Assembly: GCA_024280535.1 (NCBI GenBank)
Contig: JAJRPY010000079.1
Span: forward strand, 1-7,568
Direction: 5' to 3'
DNA from: Gammaproteobacteria bacterium
GTDB lineage: Bacteria; Pseudomonadota; Gammaproteobacteria; PS1; Pseudothioglobaceae
Length of the DNA: 7,568 nt
Positions 1 through 6,831 of the stretch are shown here, in pieces. The notes beneath the pieces are model-generated. The model did no database searches, was not told where the DNA came from, and worked only from the letters and a program-made list of their open reading frames with translations. The translations under genes were made by a program, and so were the position numbers. The number at the start of each line of letters is the position of its first letter. Within the stretch, counting starts at the first letter, position 1.

Positions 1-387
1 AAAGAAGTAACCTTTTGTATCATCTATTCTATCGCACGACGGCTTATCATCCTTTTTAAAGCCGTTTTCAATCCATTTAGCAACCAAATCTGTAACGTTA
101 GTTTGAGTCATTACCCAATCAAACAGTTCAAATTTTGTATAAGTTGGAGAGTTGTGACCCCGTCTTGTTGAGGTACTCACTTGGCTATGAAACATCTGAG
201 TAATAGCCCTGTTAATCGTTCTCTCATTTGCAAAATCATAATGCTTGTCCTCAGCATCACCAGCACACCACTTTAATTTACCATATTTCTTAGGTAAAAT
301 TCCCCCTGGAAACTCTTTGCTATAGTATTTATTTGATTGATACTGTCCCAGCATTATTACTGGCAATTTTATTATCTGTGTTTTCAT
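1..387 (-). other. HNH-endonuclease-like domain at the methyltransferase C-terminus, possibly also translated on its own
   Basis: Residues about 462-590 of the methyltransferase frame lie beyond motif X and do not belong to the methyltransferase fold. They contain TRRGHNSP (535-542), a W-x4-G spacing (566-570), and [12 protein letters not shown] (577-588). The pattern RRGH ... W...G(Y/F) ... PS-x-DRID-x-x-KGY is common in phage and restriction HNH nucleases, where an N-(I/V) and further motif residues follow; those would lie off the left edge. An in-frame ATG at 387 has GGAGA four bases upstream (392-396), so a stand-alone nuclease could be made from the same message. The nuclease call rests on motif recognition only, and the catalytic core is incomplete in the window. 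Confidence 0.6.
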
Positions 388-1770
388 AATATCTCCATTT
401 TCGGTTGTATGCTGTTTTTTGGTAGGATTCTTTAAAGTATTCCCAGTCATCATAACAACCCGATGTATCTTTTTAATAACTTCTCCAACCACTTCAACAT
501 TAACAGAATTACCTAATTGTTTTAATGCGATATTATTTTGACAAGGCAGGATAAAATCAGTAGAAAAAGACTGTAATTTTTTAGTTTCGTCAGGGGTTAT
601 GCGACGTTGATATTTACCTATAATTTGAGGCTGATTCATTGCTACCAAAGTAGAAAATTTGTTAGGTCTTTTTACGCGAACACCTGAAGGTCTAAATTGA
701 ATTAATCCACCGTAAATATCGTTAATATCTGACCCTGCCTGCCACTCCATTTTTCGTTGTGTGGGTTTCATCCACCCTAAAAAATTATATCTTTCTAACC
801 ATTTATCTATAAATTTTTTATTACGTTTATAGAGTGCTCTGTTCTTTAAAATAATCGTTGCCTTCCATTCTGGCAGGTTGATAACTTTGTAATCTTTGTT
901 AAATTCATCAGCCCATATTGGGTAGCCGATTATTTTAATATCAATACCCAGATAAAATTCATTCCAAACTCTTAACACTTTTGCTTCATAATCAGAAATG
1001 TAAAACTCTTTATTAACTGGATATTTGTCTGCAATATCGTATGCACCTTGTTTGCTGACCGAAGTTAAAGAATCGGAAAAATTCAATTTAAACTTATCTT
1101 TCTTTATTAACTCTTTTTTAATGGCAGGAATAAAAATGCGTTTTCTAATGGCTGGAATGCCAAAATCATCAGGACTGAGAATTAAAGGGCTGGCATTTAG
1201 GGCGTATCCTAATTCGTTTAACGTATTGCAAATCGTATCAAAGGTTCTGCCACTATCGTGGGTTACTAGGTTTTGTACATTTTCAAGTAAGACATAATTA
1301 GGATTGTGGTGTTTTATAATCCTGGCAACTTCGAAGAATAATGTACCTCTTGTGTCTTCAAACCCTCTTCTGTTGCCCCCTTTGGAAAATGGCTGACAAG
1401 GAAATCCAGCAAACAAAAAATCAAAATCAGGAATGTCTTTTTCGTCAACTTGGGTGATATCGCCTGCAAAATTACCGGAATAAAATAAATCTTTGTTGTG
1501 TTTTAGGAAGTTTGCTTCGTAAGTTTTGCGGGCGTTGCTGTCAAACTCGCTGGCAAATACGCACTGGCCACCTAGATTGGCAGCCGCTAAATGAAAACCG
1601 CCGATGCCTGCGAATAAGTCAATAAAAGTAAAATCGGGGGTTGGTTGTGAGCTGGATGTTTCAAAATGGTCTAATAATCCCATTTGATAGGCACTTTTTA
1701 CACGGTGAACGCCTGGTTTGGGCAATGTGTTTAAAGGGGCAATATTAGGTGTATTGTTTACTTTTAGCAT
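1..1770 (-). CDS. DNA (cytosine-5-)-methyltransferase with fused HNH-endonuclease-like C-terminus (3' end beyond window)
   Basis: Predicted to transfer a methyl group from S-adenosylmethionine to C5 of cytosine in a specific DNA site. Reading the minus strand from the ATG at 1770 gives 590 codons with no stop, running off the left edge. C5-methyltransferase motifs appear in order: motif I DLFAGIGG (51-58), the acidic cofactor segment SEFDSNA (74-80), GDIT (103-106), catalytic motif [10 protein letters not shown] (122-129, nucleophile Cys125), motif [10 protein letters not shown] (161-168), the motif VIII region IRKRIFIPA (208-216), a target-recognition stretch (about 220-355), and motif X QLGNSVN (418-424). 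The frame then continues through a linker into an HNH-like region (see separate entry). An in-frame TAA lies four codons upstream of this ATG, so no longer start is possible; no strong ribosome site is visible. The methyltransferase assignment is firm. The target site cannot be read from sequence. Likely part of a restriction-modification or other accessory system (inference). Confidence 0.92.
   Translation of the reverse strand, partial: MLKVNNTPNIAPLNTLPKPGVHRVKSAYQMGLLDHFETSSSQPTPDFTFIDLFAGIGGFHLAAANLGGQCVFASEFDSNARKTYEANFLKHNKDLFYSGNFAGDITQVDEKDIPDFDFLFAGFPCQPFSKGGNRRGFEDTRGTLFFEVARIIKHHNPNYVLLENVQNLVTHDSGRTFDTICNTLNELGYALNASPLILSPDDFGIPAIRKRIFIPAIKKELIKKDKFKLNFSDSLTSVSKQGAYDIADKYPVNKEFYISDYEAKVLRVWNEFYLGIDIKIIGYPIWADEFNKDYKVINLPEWKATIILKNRALYKRNKKFIDKWLERYNFLGWMKPTQRKMEWQAGSDINDIYGGLIQFRPSGVRVKRPNKFSTLVAMNQPQIIGKYQRRITPDETKKLQSFSTDFILPCQNNIALKQLGNSVNVEVVGEVIKKIHRVVMMTGNTLKNPTKKQHTTENGDIMKTQIIKLPVIMLGQYQSNKYYSKEFPGGILPKKYGKLKWCAGDAEDKHYDFANERTINRAITQMFHSQVSTSTRRGHNSPTYTKFELFDWVMTQTNVTDLVAKWIENGFKKDDKPSCDRIDDTKGYFF
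392..396 (-). promoter_or_regulatory. Candidate internal Shine-Dalgarno for the HNH part
   Basis: On the minus strand GGAGA is followed by TATT and the in-frame ATG at 387. It is a better ribosome-site match than anything in front of the methyltransferase start at 1770. Its position just after the methyltransferase fold ends, and just before the HNH-like part, suggests a second translation start. This is inference; the match could be chance. Confidence 0.4.
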
Positions 1771-1840
1771 AAAGTCATTTTACAAACAAACAAGGTCTGG
1801 TTTAAGTAAAATAAGATTTTTTATTCGGCGATTTAAAACA
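1771..1840. promoter_or_regulatory. Divergent intergenic region between the methyltransferase gene and efp
   Basis: This 70-bp AT-rich spacer must hold the 5' signals for both the minus-strand methyltransferase and plus-strand efp, unless their promoters lie inside the neighbouring gene. On the plus strand TTTACA (1779-1784) resembles a -35 box and TAAAAT (1807-1812) a -10 box, but the 22-bp gap between them is too long for a good sigma-70 promoter. No clear operator palindrome and no strong Shine-Dalgarno is visible for either gene. Exact promoter elements are not assigned. Confidence 0.35.
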
Positions 1841-2404
1841 ATGGCAACTTACGCTACCAGTCAATTTAAGAACGGCTTAAAACTAATGTTAGATGGCAAT
1901 CCTTGCGCGATTATTAGCAATGAAATTCGTAAACCTGGCAAGGGGCAGGCGTCTAATCGGGTTAAATTAAAGGACTTGATTACGGGCAAAACCTTGGAAA
2001 AAACTTTTAAATCTGGGGAGTCGGTTGAGGCTGCTGATGTGATGGAATTGGATATGCAATATTTGTATAATGATGGCAATGAGTGGAATTTTATGGATCC
2101 GAATAACTTTGATCAATTTGTGATTAACGATAGCAAGATGGATGGTGTGAGAGGATATTTGGTTGAGCAGGATAGGTGTGTTGTGACGCTTTGGAATGAT
2201 AATCCAATTTCGGTGACGCCGCCTAATCATGTTATTTTGGAAGTGGTGGATACGGACCCTGGGTTAAAGGGTGATTCTGCGGGTACGGGCGGCAAACCGG
2301 CGACTATGAATACGGGTGTGGTTGTGCAAGTGCCGCTGTTTATTGGTATTGGCGAGAAGGTGAAAGTGGATACTAGAACCAATGAATATACAGGGCGCGC
2401 CTAA
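1841..2404 (+). CDS. efp: Translation elongation factor P
   Basis: EF-P binds between the P and E sites of the ribosome and stimulates peptide-bond formation at polyproline stretches. The 187-residue product matches the usual EF-P length. The N-terminal KOW-like domain carries KPGKGQA (31-37); Lys34 aligns with the lysine that E. coli EpmA modifies with (R)-beta-lysine. The middle domain contains DMQYLYNDG, and the C-terminal OB domain ends in the family signature [14 protein letters not shown] (151-164) followed by VPLFI and YTGRA. The ATG at 1841 was chosen because the protein then starts MATYATSQF like other gammaproteobacterial EF-Ps. The same frame is open back to 1718, but those extra residues have no EF-P counterpart and overlap the divergent gene. 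The adjacent downstream gene encodes its modifying enzyme, and the two are probably co-transcribed (46-49 bp gap). Confidence 0.97.
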   Translation: MATYATSQFKNGLKLMLDGNPCAIISNEIRKPGKGQASNRVKLKDLITGKTLEKTFKSGESVEAADVMELDMQYLYNDGNEWNFMDPNNFDQFVINDSKMDGVRGYLVEQDRCVVTLWNDNPISVTPPNHVILEVVDTDPGLKGDSAGTGGKPATMNTGVVVQVPLFIGIGEKVKVDTRTNEYTGRA

Positions 2405-2453
2405 TAATTGTTTGAATAGTTTGCTGGTATTGCTTAATTTGTATGAATGATTG

Positions 2454-3338
2454 ATGGCATTATTTTCTAAATCAGCGCTTGAAAAAAAAGCCAATGTGTT
2501 GGCAAAAATACGTCAATTTTTTGATACTCAATCGGTGCTTGAAGTGCAAACGCGCTCATTGCTCGATACCCCTGTCACGGATGTTTATATTGACAGTATT
2601 AGTTTGCAAGTGAATGAAGCCATTGAGGCTAAAACCCAATATTTGCACACCTCTCCAGAACTGGAAATGAAGAAACTTTTGGCACAGGGGAGTGGCGATA
2701 TTTATCAGATTTGCCAGGTTTATCGGGACAATGAGCAGGGCGTGCAAAATTTTAATGAGTTTACTATGTTGGAGTATTATCGGTTGGGGTTTGATAGCCA
2801 TCAACTCATGGATGAAGTGGCAACTTTGATTAATTTATTAGGGGTTGAAGGGGAGGTGTGTAAATTATCTTATGCGCAGGCATTTGAGCAGTTTGCGCAT
2901 ATTGATATTTTGAATAGCAGTTTTGCGACGTTAAAAACGATTGCCAAATCACATCAATTGAGCACTGATTTTGACTGGATTGAAGATTTACAAATCTTTT
3001 TATTCAGTGCATTGTGTGAGCCAAAATTAGCGCAATTGCCAGTTTGTTTTATTTATGATTATCCAGCAGAGCAAAGTGCATTGGCCAAGGTATCGGCTGG
3101 GTTGGCTCGTCGTTTTGAGTTATATTTATTAGGTGTGGAAGTGGCTAATGGTTATGATGAGTTGCAAGATGCACCAGCATACGAGCAAATATTTAATCGT
3201 GAAAATGAGAAGCGTCGGCGTTTAAACAAGCCTTTTTTAGCCGTTGACACCTGCTTTTTGCAGCAATTAAACCAGCCCTTGCCCCAATGTGCTGGCGTGG
3301 CGATTGGGATTGATCGATTGATTGCTAATATTGCATAA
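2454..3338 (+). CDS. epmA: EF-P--(R)-beta-lysine ligase EpmA (GenX/PoxA/YjeA), C-terminally short
   Basis: A lysyl-tRNA-synthetase paralogue lacking the tRNA anticodon-binding domain. It activates (beta-)lysine as an adenylate and attaches it to EF-P Lys34. Class II aminoacyl-tRNA-synthetase features are visible: VLEVQT (28-33), HTSPELEMKKLL (65-76), YQICQVYRDNEQ (84-95), the motif 2 stretch FNEFTMLEYYRLG (100-112), EVANGYDEL near the C-terminus, and motif 3 GVAIGIDRL (281-289) with its arginine (R288). From the ATG at 2454 the product is 294 residues; a TTG at 2451 directly precedes it and is the less likely start. E. coli EpmA is 325 residues; about 15-20 are missing here after motif 3, because the frame stops at NIA. 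No frameshift restoring the missing tail was found downstream. All core motifs are present, so it is probably functional. It lies just downstream of efp, which it modifies; no epmB (the lysine 2,3-aminomutase) is in the window. Confidence 0.93.
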   Translation: MALFSKSALEKKANVLAKIRQFFDTQSVLEVQTRSLLDTPVTDVYIDSISLQVNEAIEAKTQYLHTSPELEMKKLLAQGSGDIYQICQVYRDNEQGVQNFNEFTMLEYYRLGFDSHQLMDEVATLINLLGVEGEVCKLSYAQAFEQFAHIDILNSSFATLKTIAKSHQLSTDFDWIEDLQIFLFSALCEPKLAQLPVCFIYDYPAEQSALAKVSAGLARRFELYLLGVEVANGYDELQDAPAYEQIFNRENEKRRRLNKPFLAVDTCFLQQLNQPLPQCAGVAIGIDRLIANIA

Positions 3339-3351
3339 ATCCGATTAAAAT
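3322..3351 (+). promoter_or_regulatory. Candidate sigma-70 promoter for the Sel1-repeat gene
   Basis: TTGCTA (3322-3327) and TAAAAT (3346-3351) are separated by 18 bp and match four and five of six consensus bases of the -35 and -10 boxes. The site overlaps the last codons of epmA and would start transcription about 20 bases before the ATG at 3377. In an AT-rich genome such matches arise by chance. Confidence 0.3.
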
Positions 3352-3376
3352 AGATACTTTTAAATGCGTGTTTAGT

Positions 3377-4705
3377 ATGATTAAATTTGCCTTGCTAATT
3401 CTTTTTGCTTATACACCTGTTCAGGCGTTGCAAATATTGCAGTCTGAACATGGTAATGAGATTATTAAACATCAGCCAAAAATTGTGGAAGAATCCAGTG
3501 AGTTGTCGGCTGATTTGCTATTGACCAAGTTAGAAAAATCTGCCAAAAGTGGCAATATTAGGTCTCAATTTAGTCTGGCCAATATGTATCACAATGGTAT
3601 TGGCGTTAAAACCAATGAAAAACTGGCGTTTTATTGGTATTCGCGTGTGGCTGATCAAGGCTTTGCCAGTGCGCAATTTAATATTGCCAATGGCTATTAT
3701 TATGGCATTGGCACTGCGATTAATTTAAACAAGGCCTTGCTTTGGTATCAAAAGGCTGCCGAGCAAGGCTTTGTATTAGCACAATATAATTTGGCAGTGA
3801 TGTATCGTCAGGGTGAAGGTACCGAAGTGGATAATAAAGCGGCTTTTCGCTGGTATCAGAAGGCTGCTCAATCAGGCCATCATATTGCGCAGGTGGCATT
3901 GGGTACGTTATATTTGCACGGTATTGGTGTTGCTAAGGATGAGGACAAGGCAAAGGCATTATTATTGAGTGCGGCACAGGCGGGTTATGATCAGGCGCAA
4001 TTTCAGCTGGGAAAATTATTTTTAGCACAAGATAACAAAACGTTGGCGCGCAAGTGGCTGCTTAAGGCCAGCGATCAATCATTTGAATTGGCTACGGCAT
4101 TATTGTCAGAACTAGACAATGCGGAGTCGTTGGATAAAGTAGTACCAATACCAATACCAACACTAGCACCAGTATTGAAAATAGCGTCAACACCAACACT
4201 AGTATTGAAAATAGCACCAACGCCACCACCTAGTGTTAAATTGACCAAGCATCAAAAAAATGAAATCAATGTCTCTACTACTCAGTTGACTGATGAAATT
4301 GCAAGCGGTTTGGAGGCGCAATTTATTCAACAACCAGCCACAAGTATGCCAAATCAGCAGCAAATTGTAGCGTCGTTAAATCGTAATACTAAGCGGATGA
4401 ACCAAGTTGAAAAACTGATGATGGATGCTCAGCAGGGCGAGCCGATGGCGCAGTATCAGTTGAGCATTTTGTATGGTCGGGGTGAATGGGTGGCTAAAAA
4501 TGAGAAAAAGGCATTTTTACTGATGCAGCAATCGGCTAATCAAGAGATGGCAAACGCTCAGGCTGCTTTGGCTATGATGTATGCGAACGGTATAGGGGTT
4601 GAGGCTGATTATCAGGCAGCTTATTATTGGGCAAGTGTTTCAGCGCGCAATGGTAATACTCAAGGTCAGGCAATTTTGTTATATTTGCTGGGTAATGTCC
4701 CATAA
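3377..4705 (+). CDS. Secreted Sel1-like repeat (tetratricopeptide-type) protein
   Basis: A predicted periplasmic or outer-surface repeat protein of 442 residues. MIKFALLILFAYTPVQA (1-17) is a plausible signal peptide with a VQA cleavage site. Five Sel1 repeats of about 36 residues follow (about 57-92, 93-128, 129-164, 165-201, and a shorter, degenerate one at 202-236), recognised by repeated A..G.A.AQ..L...Y..G.G and A..WY.KAA patterns. A low-complexity Pro/Thr/Ile/Val-rich linker (about 256-286) and a polar Gln/Asn/Ser-rich stretch (287-345) separate them from two more repeats (about 350-423). Sel1 repeats form alpha-solenoids that scaffold protein-protein contacts, but no specific partner can be inferred. 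The ATG at 3377 is preferred over the in-frame GTG at 3368, as it begins directly at the signal peptide; no clear ribosome site supports either. The stop is three bases before the next gene's ATG, suggesting co-transcription. Confidence 0.85.
   Translation: MIKFALLILFAYTPVQALQILQSEHGNEIIKHQPKIVEESSELSADLLLTKLEKSAKSGNIRSQFSLANMYHNGIGVKTNEKLAFYWYSRVADQGFASAQFNIANGYYYGIGTAINLNKALLWYQKAAEQGFVLAQYNLAVMYRQGEGTEVDNKAAFRWYQKAAQSGHHIAQVALGTLYLHGIGVAKDEDKAKALLLSAAQAGYDQAQFQLGKLFLAQDNKTLARKWLLKASDQSFELATALLSELDNAESLDKVVPIPIPTLAPVLKIASTPTLVLKIAPTPPPSVKLTKHQKNEINVSTTQLTDEIASGLEAQFIQQPATSMPNQQQIVASLNRNTKRMNQVEKLMMDAQQGEPMAQYQLSILYGRGEWVAKNEKKAFLLMQQSANQEMANAQAALAMMYANGIGVEADYQAAYYWASVSARNGNTQGQAILLYLLGNVP
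4144..4215 (+). repeat. Short direct repeats within the proline-rich linker of the Sel1 gene
   Basis: Three tandem six-base units (ACCAAT, ACCAAT, ACCAAC) occupy 4144-4161. The 15-mer AGTATTGAAAATAGC occurs at 4171-4185 and exactly again at 4201-4215, 30 bp (ten codons) apart, each preceded by an ACCAACACT (4156-4164 and 4192-4200). All units preserve the reading frame and encode two similar peptides, PTLAPVLKIA and PTLVLKIA. The pattern looks like linker growth by replication slippage. Confidence 0.85.
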
Positions 4706-4708
4706 ATA

Positions 4709-5158
4709 ATGGCGGTTAAAACGCAACATTTTTGGGAAAGGCTCAGTTTGCAAGAGATGAACCGAGCGCAGTGGGAATCTTTATGTGATGGTTGTGGGCG
4801 TTGTTGCTTGCATAAATTAGAAGATGAGGATACGGGCGATATTTATTTTACCGATGTGGTTTGTCATTATATGGACAAGCAAACGTGTCAATGCCCGCAT
4901 TATGCAACGCGTCAAGCGTATGTGCCCAATTGCTTAACCATTTATCCAGATTGGGGTGAGAAATTTAATTGGTTGCCAAGCACTTGTGCGTATCGATTAT
5001 TGCATGAAGACAAGCCGTTGTTTGATTGGCATCCGCTGATTAGCCAAGACCCTGAATCAGTGCATTCTGCGGGTATTTCGGTGCGTGGTAAAACGTTTTC
5101 TGATGATCAGGTTAATGGTGAGGATTTTCAACAATATATTATTGACTGGGTGAAATGA
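4709..5158 (+). CDS. ycgN: YcgN-family (UPF0260) cysteine-cluster protein
   Basis: A 149-residue cytoplasmic protein of the UPF0260/YcgN family, which carries a CxxCxxCC-type putative zinc/iron-chelating motif; its biochemical role is not established. Family hallmarks are clear: FWERLSLQEM near the start, WESLCDGCGRCCLHKLEDED (22-41) with Cys26, Cys29, Cys32 and Cys33, then IYFTDVVC (Cys52), TCQCPHY (Cys60, Cys62), PNC (Cys75), and the WLPSTCAYRLL segment (Cys93) followed by WHPL. Length and motif order match E. coli YcgN closely. The cysteines would suit metal binding, but the ligand is inference. The start is three bases past the Sel1 gene stop and the end overlaps the next gene by ATGA, so it sits inside an operon-like cluster. 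Confidence 0.92.
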   Translation: MAVKTQHFWERLSLQEMNRAQWESLCDGCGRCCLHKLEDEDTGDIYFTDVVCHYMDKQTCQCPHYATRQAYVPNCLTIYPDWGEKFNWLPSTCAYRLLHEDKPLFDWHPLISQDPESVHSAGISVRGKTFSDDQVNGEDFQQYIIDWVK

Positions 5159-5547
5159 TGATGAATGTAATTTTTTTATTGATGGCACTAACAAGCACCT
5201 CTTGGGCAAATTGGCCTGATGAACATATCTCTCAAGCGGTTTTTTCGCGCTCAGTTGTTGATAGACAACCTGTGGAGATAATCACTAAGGCAAATGATTC
5301 TTTAGGTAAAATCTACTTTTTTACCAATATACGTCATTTGGCTGGTCATCGCATTAGTCATCGCTGGATTTATCAAGATGAGGTAAAAGCCACGATTAGT
5401 TTTAAAGTCAAAGGCGATCGTTGGCGCGTCTGGTCGAGTAAGAATATTTGGCGCGCTCGGGCAGGTCTATGGACGGTTGAGGTTGTTGATCAGCACGATA
5501 AAGTGCTATTAATAAAAACAATTAATGTTGAAAAAAGCGCATTGTAA
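5155..5547 (+). CDS. Small exported DUF2914 protein
   Basis: A 130-residue protein with an N-terminal signal peptide (about 1-18, h-region VIFLLMAL, cleavage after SWA). It is followed by a single DUF2914 domain (about 27-125), recognised from [13 protein letters not shown] (28-40), [19 protein letters not shown] (53-71), and RWRVWSSKN (89-97). DUF2914 domains appear mostly as exported or membrane-attached beta-rich modules of unknown function. Three in-frame ATGs at 5155, 5158 and 5161 make the exact start uncertain. The first overlaps the ycgN stop as ATGA, implying translational coupling. It ends 20 bp before the argG ATG. Confidence 0.85.
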   Translation: MMMNVIFLLMALTSTSWANWPDEHISQAVFSRSVVDRQPVEIITKANDSLGKIYFFTNIRHLAGHRISHRWIYQDEVKATISFKVKGDRWRVWSSKNIWRARAGLWTVEVVDQHDKVLLIKTINVEKSAL

Positions 5548-5556
5548 ATAGTGCAA

Positions 5557-5563
5557 AAGGAAG
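5557..5563 (+). promoter_or_regulatory. Ribosome binding site of argG
   Basis: AAGGAAG lies four bases before the argG ATG at 5568. It is the clearest Shine-Dalgarno of the plus-strand genes and fixes this start. No terminator was found between the DUF2914 gene and argG, so read-through is likely. Confidence 0.7.
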
Positions 5564-5567
5564 CAAA

Positions 5568-6764
5568 ATGGATAAAGTAGTATTAGCCTATTCAGGCGGA
5601 TTAGACACAAGTATTATCGTTAAATGGCTGCAAGACAATTACCAGTGCGAAGTTATCACCTTTACCGCTGATATTGGACAAGGCGAAGAGGTTGAGCCAG
5701 CACGCGCCAAGGCTAAAGCAGCTGGAGTTGAGCAAATTTTTATTGAAGATTTGCGAGAAGAATTTGCACGCGATTTTATCTTTCCTATGTTTAGAGCCAA
5801 TGCAATTTACGAAGGTGAATATTTACTAGGCACTTCCATTGCACGCCCTTTAATCTCTAAGCGTTTGGTGGAAATTGCACGCGAGGTGGGTGCAGATGCT
5901 ATTTCTCATGGTGCCACTGGCAAAGGCAATGACCAAGTGCGTTTTGAGCTGAATGCTTATGCGCTGAATGCCCATATTCAAGTAATCGCGCCTTGGCGTG
6001 AATGGGATTTGTCTTCTCGTGAATCGTTAATGCGTTATGCCGAAGAACACGGCATTGAAATTGATTATCAAAAACAAGACAAAAAATCGCCTTATTCGAT
6101 GGATGCCAATTTATTGCACATTTCTTACGAAGGCGATATTTTAGAAGACCCGTGGGCTGAACCAGAAGACGATATGTGGCGCTGGACAGTATCGCCAGAA
6201 AACGCACCAGACAAAGCCGAATATATAGAATTAAGTTATGAAAAAGGCGATATTGTTGCTATCAATGGTAAAAATATGTCACCCGCCAGCGTAATGGAAG
6301 ACCTGAATCAACGCGCGGGCGCACACGGTATTGGTCGGGATGATATTGTGGAAAACCGCTTTGTTGGCATGAAATCACGCGGTTGTTACGAAACGCCAGC
6401 TGGTACGGTTATGCTAAAAGCCCACCGTGCTATGGAAAGTTTAACGTTAGATAGAGAGGCAGCACACCTTAAGGATGAACTAATGCCAAAATACGCCAAC
6501 TTAATTTACAACGGTTTTTGGTTTGCCCCCGAGCGCGAAATGCTACAAGCAGCGATTGACCAAACCCAATCTGTGGTTAATGGTATTGTGCGTCTTAAAT
6601 TTTATAAAGGCAATGTTATTGTTGTTGGTCGTCAATCTGACAACTCACTTTTCAGTGAAAAAATTGCCACCTTTGAAGACGATGAAGGCGCTTATAATCA
6701 AAAAGATGCCGCCGGGTTTATTAAATTGAATGCACTACGTTTGCGTTTAAAGGCTTTAAAGTAA
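5568..6764 (+). CDS. argG: Argininosuccinate synthase
   Basis: Catalyses ATP-dependent condensation of citrulline with aspartate to argininosuccinate, the second-to-last step of arginine biosynthesis, in the cytoplasm. The 398-residue product has the normal length of the shorter (type 1) ArgG class. The ATP-pyrophosphatase P-loop AYSGGLDTS is at 7-15, with [11 protein letters not shown] (31-41), the GTSIARP segment (88-94), and [14 protein letters not shown] (114-127), which shapes the citrulline and aspartate pocket. The C-terminal [11 protein letters not shown] and NGFWFAPE motifs are intact. The start has a good Shine-Dalgarno. argH is not in the window. The gene stands downstream of the Sel1-ycgN-DUF2914 cluster with a 20-bp gap; this looks like chance neighbourhood rather than a shared pathway. 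Confidence 0.98.
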   Translation: MDKVVLAYSGGLDTSIIVKWLQDNYQCEVITFTADIGQGEEVEPARAKAKAAGVEQIFIEDLREEFARDFIFPMFRANAIYEGEYLLGTSIARPLISKRLVEIAREVGADAISHGATGKGNDQVRFELNAYALNAHIQVIAPWREWDLSSRESLMRYAEEHGIEIDYQKQDKKSPYSMDANLLHISYEGDILEDPWAEPEDDMWRWTVSPENAPDKAEYIELSYEKGDIVAINGKNMSPASVMEDLNQRAGAHGIGRDDIVENRFVGMKSRGCYETPAGTVMLKAHRAMESLTLDREAAHLKDELMPKYANLIYNGFWFAPEREMLQAAIDQTQSVVNGIVRLKFYKGNVIVVGRQSDNSLFSEKIATFEDDEGAYNQKDAAGFIKLNALRLRLKALK

Positions 6765-6831
6765 GAATAATAAACAATTTAATTAACACCAATCCTTTTA
6801 TTTATGTTCTTTGGGCAGGGACGATGATTTG
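6765..6831. other. Convergent gap between argG and the lipoprotein gene
   Basis: These 67 AT-rich bases separate two converging genes. No GC-rich hairpin followed by a T-run, as expected of an intrinsic terminator, is visible on either strand. Termination may be Rho-dependent or lie within the coding ends. Confidence 0.5.

Noticed and set aside
1025..1297. Plus-strand open frame of 90 codons
   Set aside because: It lies opposite the methyltransferase gene, which has a complete motif set; the protein has no recognisable features.
1718..1840. Upstream extension of the EF-P frame
   Set aside because: The extra 41 residues have no counterpart in EF-P and overlap the start of the divergent gene; the ATG at 1841 fits the family N-terminus.
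1861..2804. Several minus-strand open frames (1861-2079, 1967-2230, 2264-2494, 2556-2804)
   Set aside because: All are antisense to efp and epmA, whose proteins are clearly recognisable; their translations look like random low-complexity sequence.
5492..5507. Hairpin AGCAC-GATAAA-GTGCT
   Set aside because: Only a 5-bp stem, inside the DUF2914 coding region and with no T-run after it, so not a terminator; probably chance.
5528..5550. Possible argG promoter (TTGAAA with TAAATA)
   Set aside because: The spacing is only about 11 bp and the -10 match is poor; read-through from the upstream genes is simpler.
5899..6207. Minus-strand open frame of 102 codons within argG
   Set aside because: Antisense shadow of a strongly conserved gene.
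6523..6729. Plus-strand open frame of 68 codons within argG
   Set aside because: Out-of-frame shadow of argG.
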